From positions 1,099,607 through 1,163,606 of the forward strand of contig JACJWZ010000002.1 in the NCBI GenBank assembly GCA_020636895.1: a DNA stretch of 64,000 bases. The letters run 5' to 3'. A program made the translations under genes and the position numbers. Origin of the DNA: Thermoleophilales bacterium (GTDB lineage: Bacteria; Actinomycetota; Thermoleophilia; Solirubrobacterales; 70-9). The first letter of the stretch is position 1. Each line of letters starts with the position of its first letter. Under the pieces are notes generated by a model, which worked only from the letters and a program-made list of their open reading frames with translations, did no database searches and was not told the origin of the DNA. Below, in pieces: positions 27,845-36,696 of this stretch.

Positions 27845-28840
27845 ATGGACGAAACGGACGGTTGGGGACGTACCCGCCGCGCTTGCGGCGCGCTGCTCGC
27901 CGCGCTCGGGGCGCTCGTGCTGGCCTCGTCGGGATGCGGGTCAGCGGGCGGCGCAGGCGCGACCGGCGGTGCCGCGACGACGGGCGCGCAGGACGAGGGC
28001 GCGACGAGCAGGCCGGCCCTCGCGCAGGTGTCCGCCCTCGCCCGCCTCGGCGTCAGGACCTCGGGGCCGATCGCGGCCCTCGCTGATCCCGGGTCGGGCC
28101 CGAAGACCCTGAGCGGGCTCCGCCGCAAGCTCGCCGGGCTGAGCAACGGGAGTGCTCGCGTGCTCGACTCGGTCGAGCGCACCAAGGCGCCGCTGCCGGC
28201 CGCCGTGATCGCCGCCGCGAAGCTGCAGGCCCGAGCGCTCGATCGCGCCGCCACCCTCGCCCGCGAGCTCGCAAAGCTCGAGGACGAGGCCAATCGCGAT
28301 CGCGTCGCCTCGCCGGAGTCCCAGAGCGAACTGGCCGCGCTCGCCGCCGACGCCGAGGACCTGCAACCCGTTGCGGAGCGGGTCGGGAAGCTCCAGGAGC
28401 AGCATCTCTCCGCGCTGCGACGTCTGCTCCGATCCGCTCAGCGGATCGCTCGGCGGGCGGGGGTCGTCGCCCCGACCGACGTCAGCGCCGACCTCCGCGG
28501 GGACCCGGCCCTCAGCGGGGATCTGAGCGCCGCCGTGTCCCGCGTGTCGGCCACGATCTCGAGCCTCGCCGGGAACCTCGCTCCCGCCGCCGACGTCGTC
28601 GTCAACTGCGGAGACGATCCCGGCATCTACCGACTCTCCGCCCGGAACCTGACGTGCGATGAGGCGCACCAGCTCGCCGTCGCATCGGTCGGCGCGCTCG
28701 CCCCGACGTTCACGGTCGCGGGATTCGACTGCGCCATCCTCGGCCGCTACGCGGGACCGGAGCCCGGCGTCTTCTACGGCGCCGACGACGTCCGCTGCGA
28801 GCAGGGGGACCGCGCGATCCAGTTCGACTTCGCCGACTGA
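27845..28840 (+). CDS. Secreted lipoprotein, helical
   Basis: 331 aa from ATG 27845. Signal with lipobox LASSGC, then mainly helical sequence (about 60-230) rich in Leu/Ala/Arg, and a C-terminal domain with six Cys (NCGDDPGIYRL, LTCDEAH, FDCAILG, VRCEQGDR), likely disulphide-bonded. No family recognised. Frame and composition are convincing. Confidence 0.65.
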   Translation: MDETDGWGRTRRACGALLAALGALVLASSGCGSAGGAGATGGAATTGAQDEGATSRPALAQVSALARLGVRTSGPIAALADPGSGPKTLSGLRRKLAGLSNGSARVLDSVERTKAPLPAAVIAAAKLQARALDRAATLARELAKLEDEANRDRVASPESQSELAALAADAEDLQPVAERVGKLQEQHLSALRRLLRSAQRIARRAGVVAPTDVSADLRGDPALSGDLSAAVSRVSATISSLAGNLAPAADVVVNCGDDPGIYRLSARNLTCDEAHQLAVASVGALAPTFTVAGFDCAILGRYAGPEPGVFYGADDVRCEQGDRAIQFDFAD

Positions 28841-28880
28841 TCCGCGCCCGCCACCGACGGCGACCGCCTGAGGGTCCGCG

Positions 28881-28910
28881 CTTCTGAGCTTCTGAGCGTC
28901 TGAGCGTCTG
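28881..28910. repeat. 8-bp tandem repeat
   Basis: CTTCTGAG twice, then CGTCTGAG and CGTCTG, directly upstream of the phosphodiesterase gene. It may vary in copy number. Confidence 0.7.
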
Positions 28911-28920
28911 CCAACCTTGG

Positions 28921-30480
28921 GTGCCGATGGCTCCCAGGCCGAACCAGCGAAAGCTCATCCTCGTCGTGGTCGACTCGCTGCGCAGCGACATGCTCCTGCG
29001 CACCGTCGAGGCCGGCGACGCGCCGACCTTCAAGAAGCTCCTCGACCGCGGCGAGCTGGTGCCCGACTGCGTGTCCTCGTTCCCGTCGGTGACGCCGGTC
29101 TGCACCTCCGAGATCACGACCGGCGTCCGCCCCGACCAGCACCAGATCCCGGGGATGAACTGGTACCACCGGGCCGAGGAGCGCTACGTCGAGTACGGAA
29201 GCTCCTTCGAGGCGACCCGTCTCTTCGGGCTCTTCCGCTCGCTCTACGACACGGTCTACAACCTCAACATGGGGCACCTCAACCACGAGACGCTCACCTG
29301 CTTCGAGCGGCTCGGGGACGCCGGCTTCCGCACCGCCTGCACCCCGTTCCTCATCTACCGGGGCCGGACGAGGCACGAGGTCGGGCTCGAGGGGCTGCTG
29401 AAGGCGGCGGCGTCGGCGGCGAAGTTCCACCACGCCGTGTGGGGTCCGGACGAGCTCTTCTACGGCGAGCTCTACTCGTCTCGGAAGGTCGACTGCAAGC
29501 CGACCCTGGCGCGGCCGGCCACCCGCGACGCCTACTCGGCGTGCGTCGGGCGCGAGCTCGTCAAGCAGGACCTCTACGACTTCATGCTCTTCTCGCTCCC
29601 CGACAACGACTACTTCTCCCACCGCGACGGGCCGCGGGAGACGCAGGAGTCGATCGCCCTCGCCGACGACGCCCTCGCGGAGCTCGTCGACGCCCACGGC
29701 GGCATCGAGCCGTTCCTCGAGGCGAACGGTGTCATCGTCGTGGCCGACCACGCGCAAAGCCACGTGACGAGGCCGCTGCCGCTGGCCGCCGGCCTGGGGG
29801 GGCACTGGGACGTGCTGCAGCCGAACGCCGAGCTCGACTTCGTCCAGCACGAGCTCGCCGTCGGCCCCAGCGGGCGCGGTGCGGGGATCTGGGTCCTGGG
29901 CGAGCCGAGCCGCGCGCGGGACGGGCTCGCCGCGAAGGTCCGGAGTTATGTCAACCGCAACCTCGGCGAGCAGATCGAGCTGATCGCGTGGCTGAGCCGG
30001 GACGCCGACGGCGGCGTCGAGGCGGCGGTGCTCCGCGGCGAGCACGAGCTCCGCTTCGTTCCGGGCGGCGACCTCACCGACCGCCGCGGCGAGACCTGGT
30101 CGGTGGAGGGGGATCTGGCGACGCTCACCGCCGAGGTCCGGGATGGAACCTTCGTCTCAGCCGACTACCCCGACGCCCTGGCGCGCCTGTGGGCGGCGCT
30201 GCAGAACCCCAACGCGGCCGACATCCTGCTCAGCCTCGCTCCCGATTGGGAGTGCGAGGACTGGGGAGGGGTGACGCACACGCCCGGCGGCAGCCACGGC
30301 TCGCTGCGGGCCGAGGACTCCCTCGGGACCCTGCTCACCGTCGGCCTCGAGGGTGAGCGGCCCGATCGCGCCGGGCCGGAGAGCTGGGCGATCAGCGACA
30401 TCGCCGGGCTCGTCGACGAGCACTTCGGGATCACCGCCGCCACCGCCGACCGAGCCGTCGCGTCCTCCGCGGCGGGCTGA
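28921..30480 (+). CDS. Alkaline phosphatase / nucleotide pyrophosphatase-like phosphodiesterase
   Basis: 519 aa from GTG 28921 (ATG at 28927 also possible). The alkaline phosphatase superfamily metal sites can be followed: LVVVDSLRSDM (Asp), SFPSVTPVCTSEITTGV (nucleophile Thr/Ser and the downstream TG pattern), PDNDYFSHRDG, VVADHAQSHV and the late GGSHGSL. No signal peptide, so it acts in the cytoplasm or leaves by another route. The substrate is unknown. Confidence 0.78.
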   Translation: MPMAPRPNQRKLILVVVDSLRSDMLLRTVEAGDAPTFKKLLDRGELVPDCVSSFPSVTPVCTSEITTGVRPDQHQIPGMNWYHRAEERYVEYGSSFEATRLFGLFRSLYDTVYNLNMGHLNHETLTCFERLGDAGFRTACTPFLIYRGRTRHEVGLEGLLKAAASAAKFHHAVWGPDELFYGELYSSRKVDCKPTLARPATRDAYSACVGRELVKQDLYDFMLFSLPDNDYFSHRDGPRETQESIALADDALAELVDAHGGIEPFLEANGVIVVADHAQSHVTRPLPLAAGLGGHWDVLQPNAELDFVQHELAVGPSGRGAGIWVLGEPSRARDGLAAKVRSYVNRNLGEQIELIAWLSRDADGGVEAAVLRGEHELRFVPGGDLTDRRGETWSVEGDLATLTAEVRDGTFVSADYPDALARLWAALQNPNAADILLSLAPDWECEDWGGVTHTPGGSHGSLRAEDSLGTLLTVGLEGERPDRAGPESWAISDIAGLVDEHFGITAATADRAVASSAAG

Positions 30481-30550
30481 ACGCCTCCGGGCGGGGGGAT
30501 GAGGGGGTTGCAGAGCGTGGCCGAGGGGCGGATCTCCGCCGCGCGACCTC

Positions 30551-30556
30551 TACGAT
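30551..30556 (+). promoter_or_regulatory. -10 box TACGAT for a leaderless mRNA
   Basis: TACGAT ends 7 nt before the ATG of the GtrA gene, and there is no ribosome site. Confidence 0.45.
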
Positions 30557-30563
30557 CGCTCGG

Positions 30564-31073
30564 ATGAGCGCCACCGAGACGCCTCCGGAGGAGGCGCAGC
30601 CCAAGCGCGCGCGCGATCACTGGGACCAGGCCGCGGACTGGACCTGGGGGGTGATGCGGCGGATCCACCTGGGCACCCGCAAGCCGGGCAACTGGCTGCA
30701 GCTCTTCCACTTCGCCGTCGTCGGCGGGAGCGGCTACGTCGTCAACCTGATCGTCTTCACCTTGCTCACCGGGCCGGCGGGGATCAACCACCTGCTCGCC
30801 GCGGTCGGCGCCTTCGCGGTCGCGGTCAGCAACAACTTCCTCCTCAACCGCCACTGGACCTTCCGCCACCAGGGAGCCAAGGACGCCCACGCCGGCTTCC
30901 AGGCAGCGCGATTCTTCACGGTCAGCCTCGTCGGCCTCGCCGTCAACCTGCTCGTCCTCGAGCTGCTGGTCACCAGCGCCGGGCTCCCCGAGCTGCTGAG
31001 CCAGGCGATCGCCGTCCTCGTTGCGACGCCGGTCAACTTCGTCGGCAACAAGCTCTGGACCTTCGACCGCTGA
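30564..31073 (+). CDS. GtrA family membrane protein
   Basis: 169 aa. After a charged 50-residue N-terminus, four helices carry the GtrA pattern: LFHFAVVGGSGYVVNLIVF, the second helix with SNNFLLNRHWTF, a third helix, and TPVNFVGNKLWTFDR at the end. GtrA proteins are thought to move lipid-linked sugars for surface polysaccharides. A membrane glycosyltransferase lies two genes downstream. Confidence 0.88.
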   Translation: MSATETPPEEAQPKRARDHWDQAADWTWGVMRRIHLGTRKPGNWLQLFHFAVVGGSGYVVNLIVFTLLTGPAGINHLLAAVGAFAVAVSNNFLLNRHWTFRHQGAKDAHAGFQAARFFTVSLVGLAVNLLVLELLVTSAGLPELLSQAIAVLVATPVNFVGNKLWTFDR

Positions 31074-31159
31074 GGGGCGGCGCTGCGAGGCCCGCGTGGC
31101 CGGCCCTGCGAGAATGGCCGCAAGCGACCGAGATGACCTAGAGGAGTGATTGCACCAAG

Positions 31160-31426
31160 ATGGTGAATTTCAAGAAGCTGGCGGACCGCGCCAAGGATGT
31201 CGTCGAGAAGCAGGGCGGCACCGATGCGCTCAAGGAGAGGGCGGACCGGATGAAGCAGGCCGCGTCGGGATCCGGCTCGGTCAGCGACAAGGCCAAGGCG
31301 GCCGCCGCCGCGGCCCGCGAGAAGCCGAGCCCTGAGGAGCCCGCGCCGGCGACGCCGGGCGCTCAGCCCGCGGCCGAGCCGTTCAAGCAGGGTGCTACGG
31401 GCGAGGAGCCGCCCGCTCCCCAGTAA
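31160..31426 (+). CDS. Small helical protein, MT0933-like antitoxin family
   Basis: 88 aa. An amphipathic start MVNFKKLADRAKDVVEKQGG and repeated Lys/Ala helix resemble the MT0933/Rv0909-type 'antitoxin' family; the second half is Pro/Ala/Glu-rich. No toxin gene lies beside it, so an antitoxin role is doubtful. GAGGAG is rather far (about 15 nt) from the ATG. Confidence 0.5.
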   Translation: MVNFKKLADRAKDVVEKQGGTDALKERADRMKQAASGSGSVSDKAKAAAAAAREKPSPEEPAPATPGAQPAAEPFKQGATGEEPPAPQ

Positions 31427-31451
31427 CGGTCCCCGGGGGCCGGTCGGCGAC

Positions 31452-33374
31452 TTGAAGCGGGCCGGTCCCCTTCCCAATCCCGTTTCCCGGGTCCTTCGCG
31501 CCCTGGGCGGCGCGGGTACGACGGGCGCCGCGTGCGCGCTGGCCCTGCTCGCCATCCTGGCGCTGGCCCTGCCGGCCACCGCGCTCGCCGCGCCTTCGGC
31601 GAAGGCGCAGCCGCCCACCGCACCGCAGCCCTCGGCACGCGGTGCGACCGAGGTACCGAGCGGCCTTCCCGAGACCCCCGAGAACTACGGGGTCGATGCG
31701 GCCGCAGCCCTCGCCGCAGCCGACGCCGATCCGAAGATCCAGGCGCGTCGCGAGGAGCTCGAGCCGGGCCAGCGGCTGACCGCGTCCCTGGAGGCGGAGG
31801 CCGTCAACGTCTGGGAGGTCTCCTACTACGTCGACGGCGACAAGGAGAACCTCGTCATCGTCGACGGCCAGAGCGGCGAGGTGACCGACTCGTTCACCGG
31901 CTCCGCCGTCTCCTGGCCGATGGCGCGCGGGCGCGAGGGCCAGTTCGGGCATCTGCTCAACGCGCCGTGGGTGTGGGGACCGCTCGCGGGGATCTTCCTG
32001 CTCTGCCTGCTCGACTACCGGCGCCTGCGTAAGTGGGCGCACCTCGACCTGCTCGTGCTGCTCTCCTTCGGGGTCAGCCAGGCCTACTTCAACGCGGCCG
32101 AGATCGGGGTCTCCGTCCCGCTCTACTACCCGCCGCTCGTCTACCTGCTCGCGCGCCTGCTGTGGATCGGCTTCCGCGGTCCGGGGGGCCGCGGCGGCGC
32201 CGGCGAGGGGTTGCGTCCCTCGGCGCCGCGCTGGCTCCTGATCGGGGTCGCGATCGGCCTCTTGGCCGTGCGGATCGCGGGGAACATGGTCGACTCCGGG
32301 GTAATCGACGTCGGCTACGCGGGCGTCATCGGCGCCGACAAGATCACCGACGCGAAGCCGATCTACGGGCAGGGATCGTTCCCCGAAAACAACCAGACGG
32401 GCGACACCTACGGACCGTCCAACTACTTCGCCTACGTGCCGTTCGAGCAGGTCTTCCCCTGGAGCGGCGCCTGGGACGACCTGCCCGCCGCCCACGCCGC
32501 CGCGGTGACCTTCGACCTCGCGACGCTGCTGGGGCTATATGCGCTCGGCGGGGTCGTCACGCGGCGGCGACGCGAGGGGCTGGCGGGCATCTCATCCGAG
32601 CCGAGCATCGCCGAGCACTTACGCGGCGGGGAGGGCGCGGGCCCCAGCCGACCCGACCCGGCCGCGTCTCCGTGGCAGCGCCTCCGCGCTCGCGCCGGGA
32701 CCCTCTCGCCGGGCCGGCCGGAGAACTCGCTGGGCCTCGTGCTCGCCTTCGCCTGGCTGGCCTACCCCTACTCCGACTTCGCCCTGCAGTCGAACTCCAA
32801 CGACGCGCTGATCAGCGCCCTGCTCGTCTGGAGCCTGGTCGCCTTCGCCACCCCGATCGCCCGCGGCGCCCTGCTCGGGACGGCCGGCCTGGCCAAGTTC
32901 GCGCCGATCGCCCTCCTCCCGCTGTACCTCGCCGGGGAGCGCGCACTCAGCCTGCGCCGCCCGCAGCTACGGGCGTCGCTGTTGGTGGCCGCGGGGTTCC
33001 TCGCCGCCGCCGCCCTCTTCCTCGCCCATCCGGCCGTCGACCCCGGGCTGTCGGTCTTCTACGACCGCACGATCAAGAGCCAACTCGACCGCGAGAGCCC
33101 CTTCAGCATCTGGGGGCAGACCGATCTCGAGTGGCTGCACACGCTCGTCAAGATCGGGGCGGTGCTGCTCGGGATCGCGGTCGCGTTCGTGCCGCGGGTG
33201 CGATCGCTGACGCAGGTCGCGGCGCTCGCCGGTGCGGTGACGATCGCGATCCAGCTCACGCTGGAGCACTGGTTCTACCTCTACATCCCCTGGTTCCTGC
33301 CGATGCTCCTGCTCGCGATGGCGGTCACGACCATCTCGGCCGCCCCCGCGCTCAGCCGCGATCCGCGGAGTTGA
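31452..33374 (+). CDS. Polytopic GT87/DUF2029-like glycosyltransferase with extracytoplasmic N-domain
   Basis: About 640 aa from TTG 31452; an in-frame ATG at 31392 would overlap the previous gene. A first helix (signal anchor) leads into a soluble segment (about 50-150) with a PepSY-like pattern (VWEVSYYVDGDKENLVIVDGQSGEVTD). Then come about ten membrane helices with features of polyprenol-phosphate-dependent mannosyltransferases (SNSNDALISALLVWSL, LLGTAGLAKFAPIALLPLYL, PFSIWGQTDLEWL). Likely adds sugars outside the membrane. It overlaps the convergent protease gene by 23 bp. Confidence 0.72.
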   Translation: MKRAGPLPNPVSRVLRALGGAGTTGAACALALLAILALALPATALAAPSAKAQPPTAPQPSARGATEVPSGLPETPENYGVDAAAALAAADADPKIQARREELEPGQRLTASLEAEAVNVWEVSYYVDGDKENLVIVDGQSGEVTDSFTGSAVSWPMARGREGQFGHLLNAPWVWGPLAGIFLLCLLDYRRLRKWAHLDLLVLLSFGVSQAYFNAAEIGVSVPLYYPPLVYLLARLLWIGFRGPGGRGGAGEGLRPSAPRWLLIGVAIGLLAVRIAGNMVDSGVIDVGYAGVIGADKITDAKPIYGQGSFPENNQTGDTYGPSNYFAYVPFEQVFPWSGAWDDLPAAHAAAVTFDLATLLGLYALGGVVTRRRREGLAGISSEPSIAEHLRGGEGAGPSRPDPAASPWQRLRARAGTLSPGRPENSLGLVLAFAWLAYPYSDFALQSNSNDALISALLVWSLVAFATPIARGALLGTAGLAKFAPIALLPLYLAGERALSLRRPQLRASLLVAAGFLAAAALFLAHPAVDPGLSVFYDRTIKSQLDRESPFSIWGQTDLEWLHTLVKIGAVLLGIAVAFVPRVRSLTQVAALAGAVTIAIQLTLEHWFYLYIPWFLPMLLLAMAVTTISAAPALSRDPRS

Positions 33375-34413
33375 GCACCTTCTGCACGCTGCCCGTCAGG
33401 TAGGCGGCGAAGAGGACGTTCTTGAGCCGCTTGTAGCCGTAGCTCGTCACGCCGTTGACGAACGGGTTGCCGGCCGTGTCATGGACCGTCCACCCCCCGC
33501 CGCTGGCGCCGCTGCCCATGTCGCAGCCGATGCCGGTGTCGGGCTGGCCTCGCGAGTGGTCGAGCGGGTCGACCCCGGCGCTGCCGGAGACGCAGTTCCA
33601 CATCAGCTCGGTCCGCCCACGGTTGTAGGGGTAGCCGATCGCCTGGTAGGTCTGCTCGCGCGGCATGCTCCAGGCGACCCCTTCCTCGCCGACGACGTCG
33701 CCGAGCAGCCCGGCGTCGCTGCGCACCTTCACCGCGCCGTAGTCGTAGTGGAAGTTCTCCGAGCGTACCCAGCCGCGGGGGGCGACGATGCGGGTGGAGC
33801 GCCACGCTCCGAACGGAGCCGACCCGCTCAGGTAGGCGGGGGCGAAGATGATGCGCTTCGCCCACCCGAGCTGGCGATCGTGCACGCAGTGGCCCGCCGT
33901 GAAGATGACGCTGCGGGAGGGGCTGACCACCGCGGTCGCCGAGCAGCTGTAGTTGCCGCCGCGGCGCGGGAACTTGCCGAAGACCTTGCCGTTGGCGGAG
34001 TAGGGGTAGGTGGTCATCGTGGCCGGATCGACCTGGCCGCTCTGGAAGGGGGGAGCGACGATTCGCGGCGCCGAGCCGGGCCCAGCCGCCGGGGGTCGTG
34101 GCGGGATCGAGGTGACGGGGTCGATGTCGGTGGCGAGCGAGTCGGCCGAGAGAGGGGAGCCCTGGGGGGCCGCGGAACCCGCGAGCGCGGCCAGCCCGGC
34201 CTTGCGCAGAGCGCGGGCGGAGGCCCGCCGGCTGACGCGAAGCTCGCGCGCCTCCCGCATTCGCTTGGGCGTCCAGTACCCACGGGCCGAAGAACCGGCT
34301 CCATCGACGTCGTGAACGACCGGAGCACCGGGAGACGCGGCGGCTCCCGAGGGGACGAGTGCGACGGCGAGGAGGGAGAGAGCGACGGTGAGCAGTGGGG
34401 TCTTGCGATGCAT
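33352..34413 (-). CDS. Secreted V8/trypsin-like serine protease
   Basis: 353 aa. Sec signal (about 1-26, ending GAAAS), a pro-region to about 110, and a trypsin-fold domain with the catalytic His in IFTAGHCVHD, Asp in NFHYDYGAVKV and Ser in MGSGASGGGW. This spacing resembles glutamyl endopeptidases. Four further Cys may form disulphides. Export and secretion are expected. Confidence 0.85.
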   Translation of the reverse strand: MHRKTPLLTVALSLLAVALVPSGAAASPGAPVVHDVDGAGSSARGYWTPKRMREARELRVSRRASARALRKAGLAALAGSAAPQGSPLSADSLATDIDPVTSIPPRPPAAGPGSAPRIVAPPFQSGQVDPATMTTYPYSANGKVFGKFPRRGGNYSCSATAVVSPSRSVIFTAGHCVHDRQLGWAKRIIFAPAYLSGSAPFGAWRSTRIVAPRGWVRSENFHYDYGAVKVRSDAGLLGDVVGEEGVAWSMPREQTYQAIGYPYNRGRTELMWNCVSGSAGVDPLDHSRGQPDTGIGCDMGSGASGGGWTVHDTAGNPFVNGVTSYGYKRLKNVLFAAYLTGSVQKVLNSADRG

Positions 34414-34457
34414 CGATCAGGAAAGGTATTGCGCCGACGTCTTGGCCGCCTCGGTTC

Positions 34458-36077
34458 TTACCGCCTGCTGCCCGCCGCCCCGGGATCTGTGGGTGGGATG
34501 GCGTCCAGGGGTTGCAGCTCGGAGCCGTTCCACGAGTAGTGGACGCTCTGCCGCCCCCCGGACGGGCAGCAGTCGGGATCTGCGGGGACGTAGATGCCGT
34601 AGGAGACCTCGGTTTCGGTGTCCGAGGAGGAGACGATGTCGATGTCGCCGCTGGCCTCGAGCGTGTCGGTACCGATGTAGTCGCCGTCGACGAAGAAGAA
34701 GACCTTCTCGCCATCCTCGCCGGAGCCGACCAGCGCGCCGAGCGTGTTCGAAGGGTCGTAGTCGCTGGGGTCGGAGACCTTGTATCCCTCGGCGCCGACC
34801 GCGGCGACTGCCGCCGCGGTGGGATCAGCCCCATCCGGGCTCGAGCGGCCGACGGTGGTCGTCACGGTCGTGTCATCCCCCTTCCGCTTGCTCGTAACTG
34901 TGGTGGTCTCGTCACCGCTTCTCTGCACGACGGTCGTGCTCGGATCGCTCCCACCGCCGCCGGTTGCCAGGAGTGCCGCCGCTACCGCCAGTCCGATCAT
35001 GATCACTCCGACCGCGACGCCCCCCGCCACCTTCTTGAACCTGCCGCCGGCACTCGCTCGCCCGGCTTCGTCCGAGCCATCTCCACGCTCGCGCGGAGTC
35101 GTCTGGTCGAGACGGGTCTGCGCGGTCGGTGGCGGCGGCAGCCCCGGCGGAGGTGGGGGAGGTGTGGGGCGGGCCGCGGGAGCGATTGGTGCCGCGTCGC
35201 CGATCCCGACCGTGCGCTCGGCCGATACGGGTCTGCGGCCCTCGAGCGCCGCCCGGGCGGCGCGGCCGAGATCGCCGGCTGATGGGAAGCGATCCTCGGG
35301 TCGCTTGGCGAGCGCGCGCTGGACGACGGGAGTCAGTTGGCCGGCGCTCGGCCCAAGCGAGGGATCCACAGCCGGCACCTTGCCGTGCACGTGGCCGAAC
35401 ATCTTCGCGGCGCCCTCCGTCTCGGGGAACGGAACGGCGCCCGTCACGGTTTCGTAGAGCAGGCAGCCGAGCGCGTAGACGTCGGTACGCGCATCGACCG
35501 GGAGGCCCTGAAGCTGCTCGGGTGCCACGTAGTCGAGCGTGCCGACGAATTGACCGGTCTCGGTCATGCTCGTTGTCGCGGCCGCCGCTCGCGCCACGCC
35601 GAAGTCGGTTACCAGCGCACGGGGTTTACCTCCGATCTCGGTGATGAGGACGTTCGCCGGCTTGACGTCGCGATGGACGAGCCCAGCGGCGTGCACGGCG
35701 TCGAGCCCGGCAGCCGCGTCCTCGAGAAGGCCGACCGCGCGCTGCGGCGACAACCTCCCCGCCTGAACGATCTCGGAGCGCAAGTCGTGACCGTCTATGA
35801 ACTGCATGACGAGGTAGAGGATCCCGTCGCGCTCGCGTGCCTCGTAAATCGAGACGACGTTGGGATGCTCGATTCGCGCTGCGGTACGCGACTCGGCGCG
35901 GAAGCGCTGCCGGTAGGCATCGTCCTCCGAGACGTCTGGACGGATCAGCTTCAGCGCGACGACACGGTCGAGCTCGATGTCGCGAGCGCGGAAGACGACG
36001 CCCATGCCGCCGCGGGCGAGTTCCCCCTCGATCAGGTAGCCGGCGAAGGTGTCCCCGGCGTTGGGTTGGGCAGTCAT
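34458..36077 (-). CDS. Ser/Thr protein kinase with one TM helix and LppP/LprE-like sensor domain
   Basis: 539 aa. Kinase domain (about 12-275): GELARGGMGVVFRARD, VVALKLI, LVHRDVKPANVL, VTDFGVAR, GTLDYVAPEQ. A Pro-rich juxtamembrane linker is followed by one membrane helix (about 328-352), a Thr-rich extracellular stalk and a small domain (about 410-520) with CC at 514-515, resembling the LppP/LprE family. No partner reader or phosphatase is adjacent. The ligand is unknown. Confidence 0.9.
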   Translation of the reverse strand: MTAQPNAGDTFAGYLIEGELARGGMGVVFRARDIELDRVVALKLIRPDVSEDDAYRQRFRAESRTAARIEHPNVVSIYEARERDGILYLVMQFIDGHDLRSEIVQAGRLSPQRAVGLLEDAAAGLDAVHAAGLVHRDVKPANVLITEIGGKPRALVTDFGVARAAAATTSMTETGQFVGTLDYVAPEQLQGLPVDARTDVYALGCLLYETVTGAVPFPETEGAAKMFGHVHGKVPAVDPSLGPSAGQLTPVVQRALAKRPEDRFPSAGDLGRAARAALEGRRPVSAERTVGIGDAAPIAPAARPTPPPPPPGLPPPPTAQTRLDQTTPRERGDGSDEAGRASAGGRFKKVAGGVAVGVIMIGLAVAAALLATGGGGSDPSTTVVQRSGDETTTVTSKRKGDDTTVTTTVGRSSPDGADPTAAAVAAVGAEGYKVSDPSDYDPSNTLGALVGSGEDGEKVFFFVDGDYIGTDTLEASGDIDIVSSSDTETEVSYGIYVPADPDCCPSGGRQSVHYSWNGSELQPLDAIPPTDPGAAGSRR

Positions 36078-36224
36078 CGGCGTGCCCCCGCGATCCGGAA
36101 GATCACCGGAAGCCTCGGCTGCGTCTTCACCATCCGTCTCCCCAATCCCCTCGTCGTCGCGCGCGCGTCGCGCGTGCGCTTGCGGGATCGTATCCGCGAA
36201 CGGCCGCCCGCGACGGTGGCGGAA

Positions 36225-36230
36225 TAGGAT
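36225..36230 (+). promoter_or_regulatory. -10 box TAGGAT for a leaderless mRNA
   Basis: TAGGAT ends 6 nt before the GTG of the next gene; no ribosome site is visible. Confidence 0.45.
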
Positions 36231-36236
36231 CGATGC

Positions 36237-36602
36237 GTGGAAGACCTCGGTGACCCCACCTCATACCTGGCGCTCGAGCCCGGCACCCCGGTGTACGCCG
36301 GCGACGGCCGCGAGCTCGGCCGCGTCCTCCATGTCCTCGCCGACACGGGCGACGACATCTTCGAGGGGATCATCCTCGACACCAGCCGCCTGCCCGGCGG
36401 GCATCGCTTCGTCGACGAGGAGCAGGTCGAGCGGATCCACGAGCGCGGCGTCGTCCTGACGATCAGCGGCGCCGACGCGGAGGCGCTCCCCGAGCCGTCC
36501 GAGAACCCCAGCGCCCTGGCGGCCGGCCCCGACGAGCAGGTGCCCGACCACCTCGCCGACAAGCTCAAGCGGGCGTGGCACCACATGAAGGGCCAGAGCT
36601 AG
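36237..36602 (+). CDS. PRC-barrel-like small protein
   Basis: 121 aa from GTG. Residues 8-75 (YLALEPGTPVYAGDGRELGRVLHVLAD..., then DIFEGIILDTSRLPGGHRFVDEEQVERI) have the beta-barrel pattern of PRC/DUF2171 domains. The last third is charged. Soluble; role unknown. Confidence 0.62.
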   Translation: MEDLGDPTSYLALEPGTPVYAGDGRELGRVLHVLADTGDDIFEGIILDTSRLPGGHRFVDEEQVERIHERGVVLTISGADAEALPEPSENPSALAAGPDEQVPDHLADKLKRAWHHMKGQS

Positions 36603-36696
36603 CCGCCCGACCGCGGCACCGGGTCGACGGACGGCCCCGTCGCGTCGCGAAACCGCCGCGAGAGCCCCGCCGAGCCACCCCGGCGGGCCCATCCCC

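Noticed and set aside
31160..31426. Complete toxin-antitoxin pair with the MT0933-like protein
   Set aside because: Neighbours are GtrA and a glycosyltransferase; no toxin-sized gene overlaps or adjoins it.
36603..36696. Small gene between the PRC-barrel gene and recD2
   Set aside because: No open frame with start and coding character; 94 bp only.
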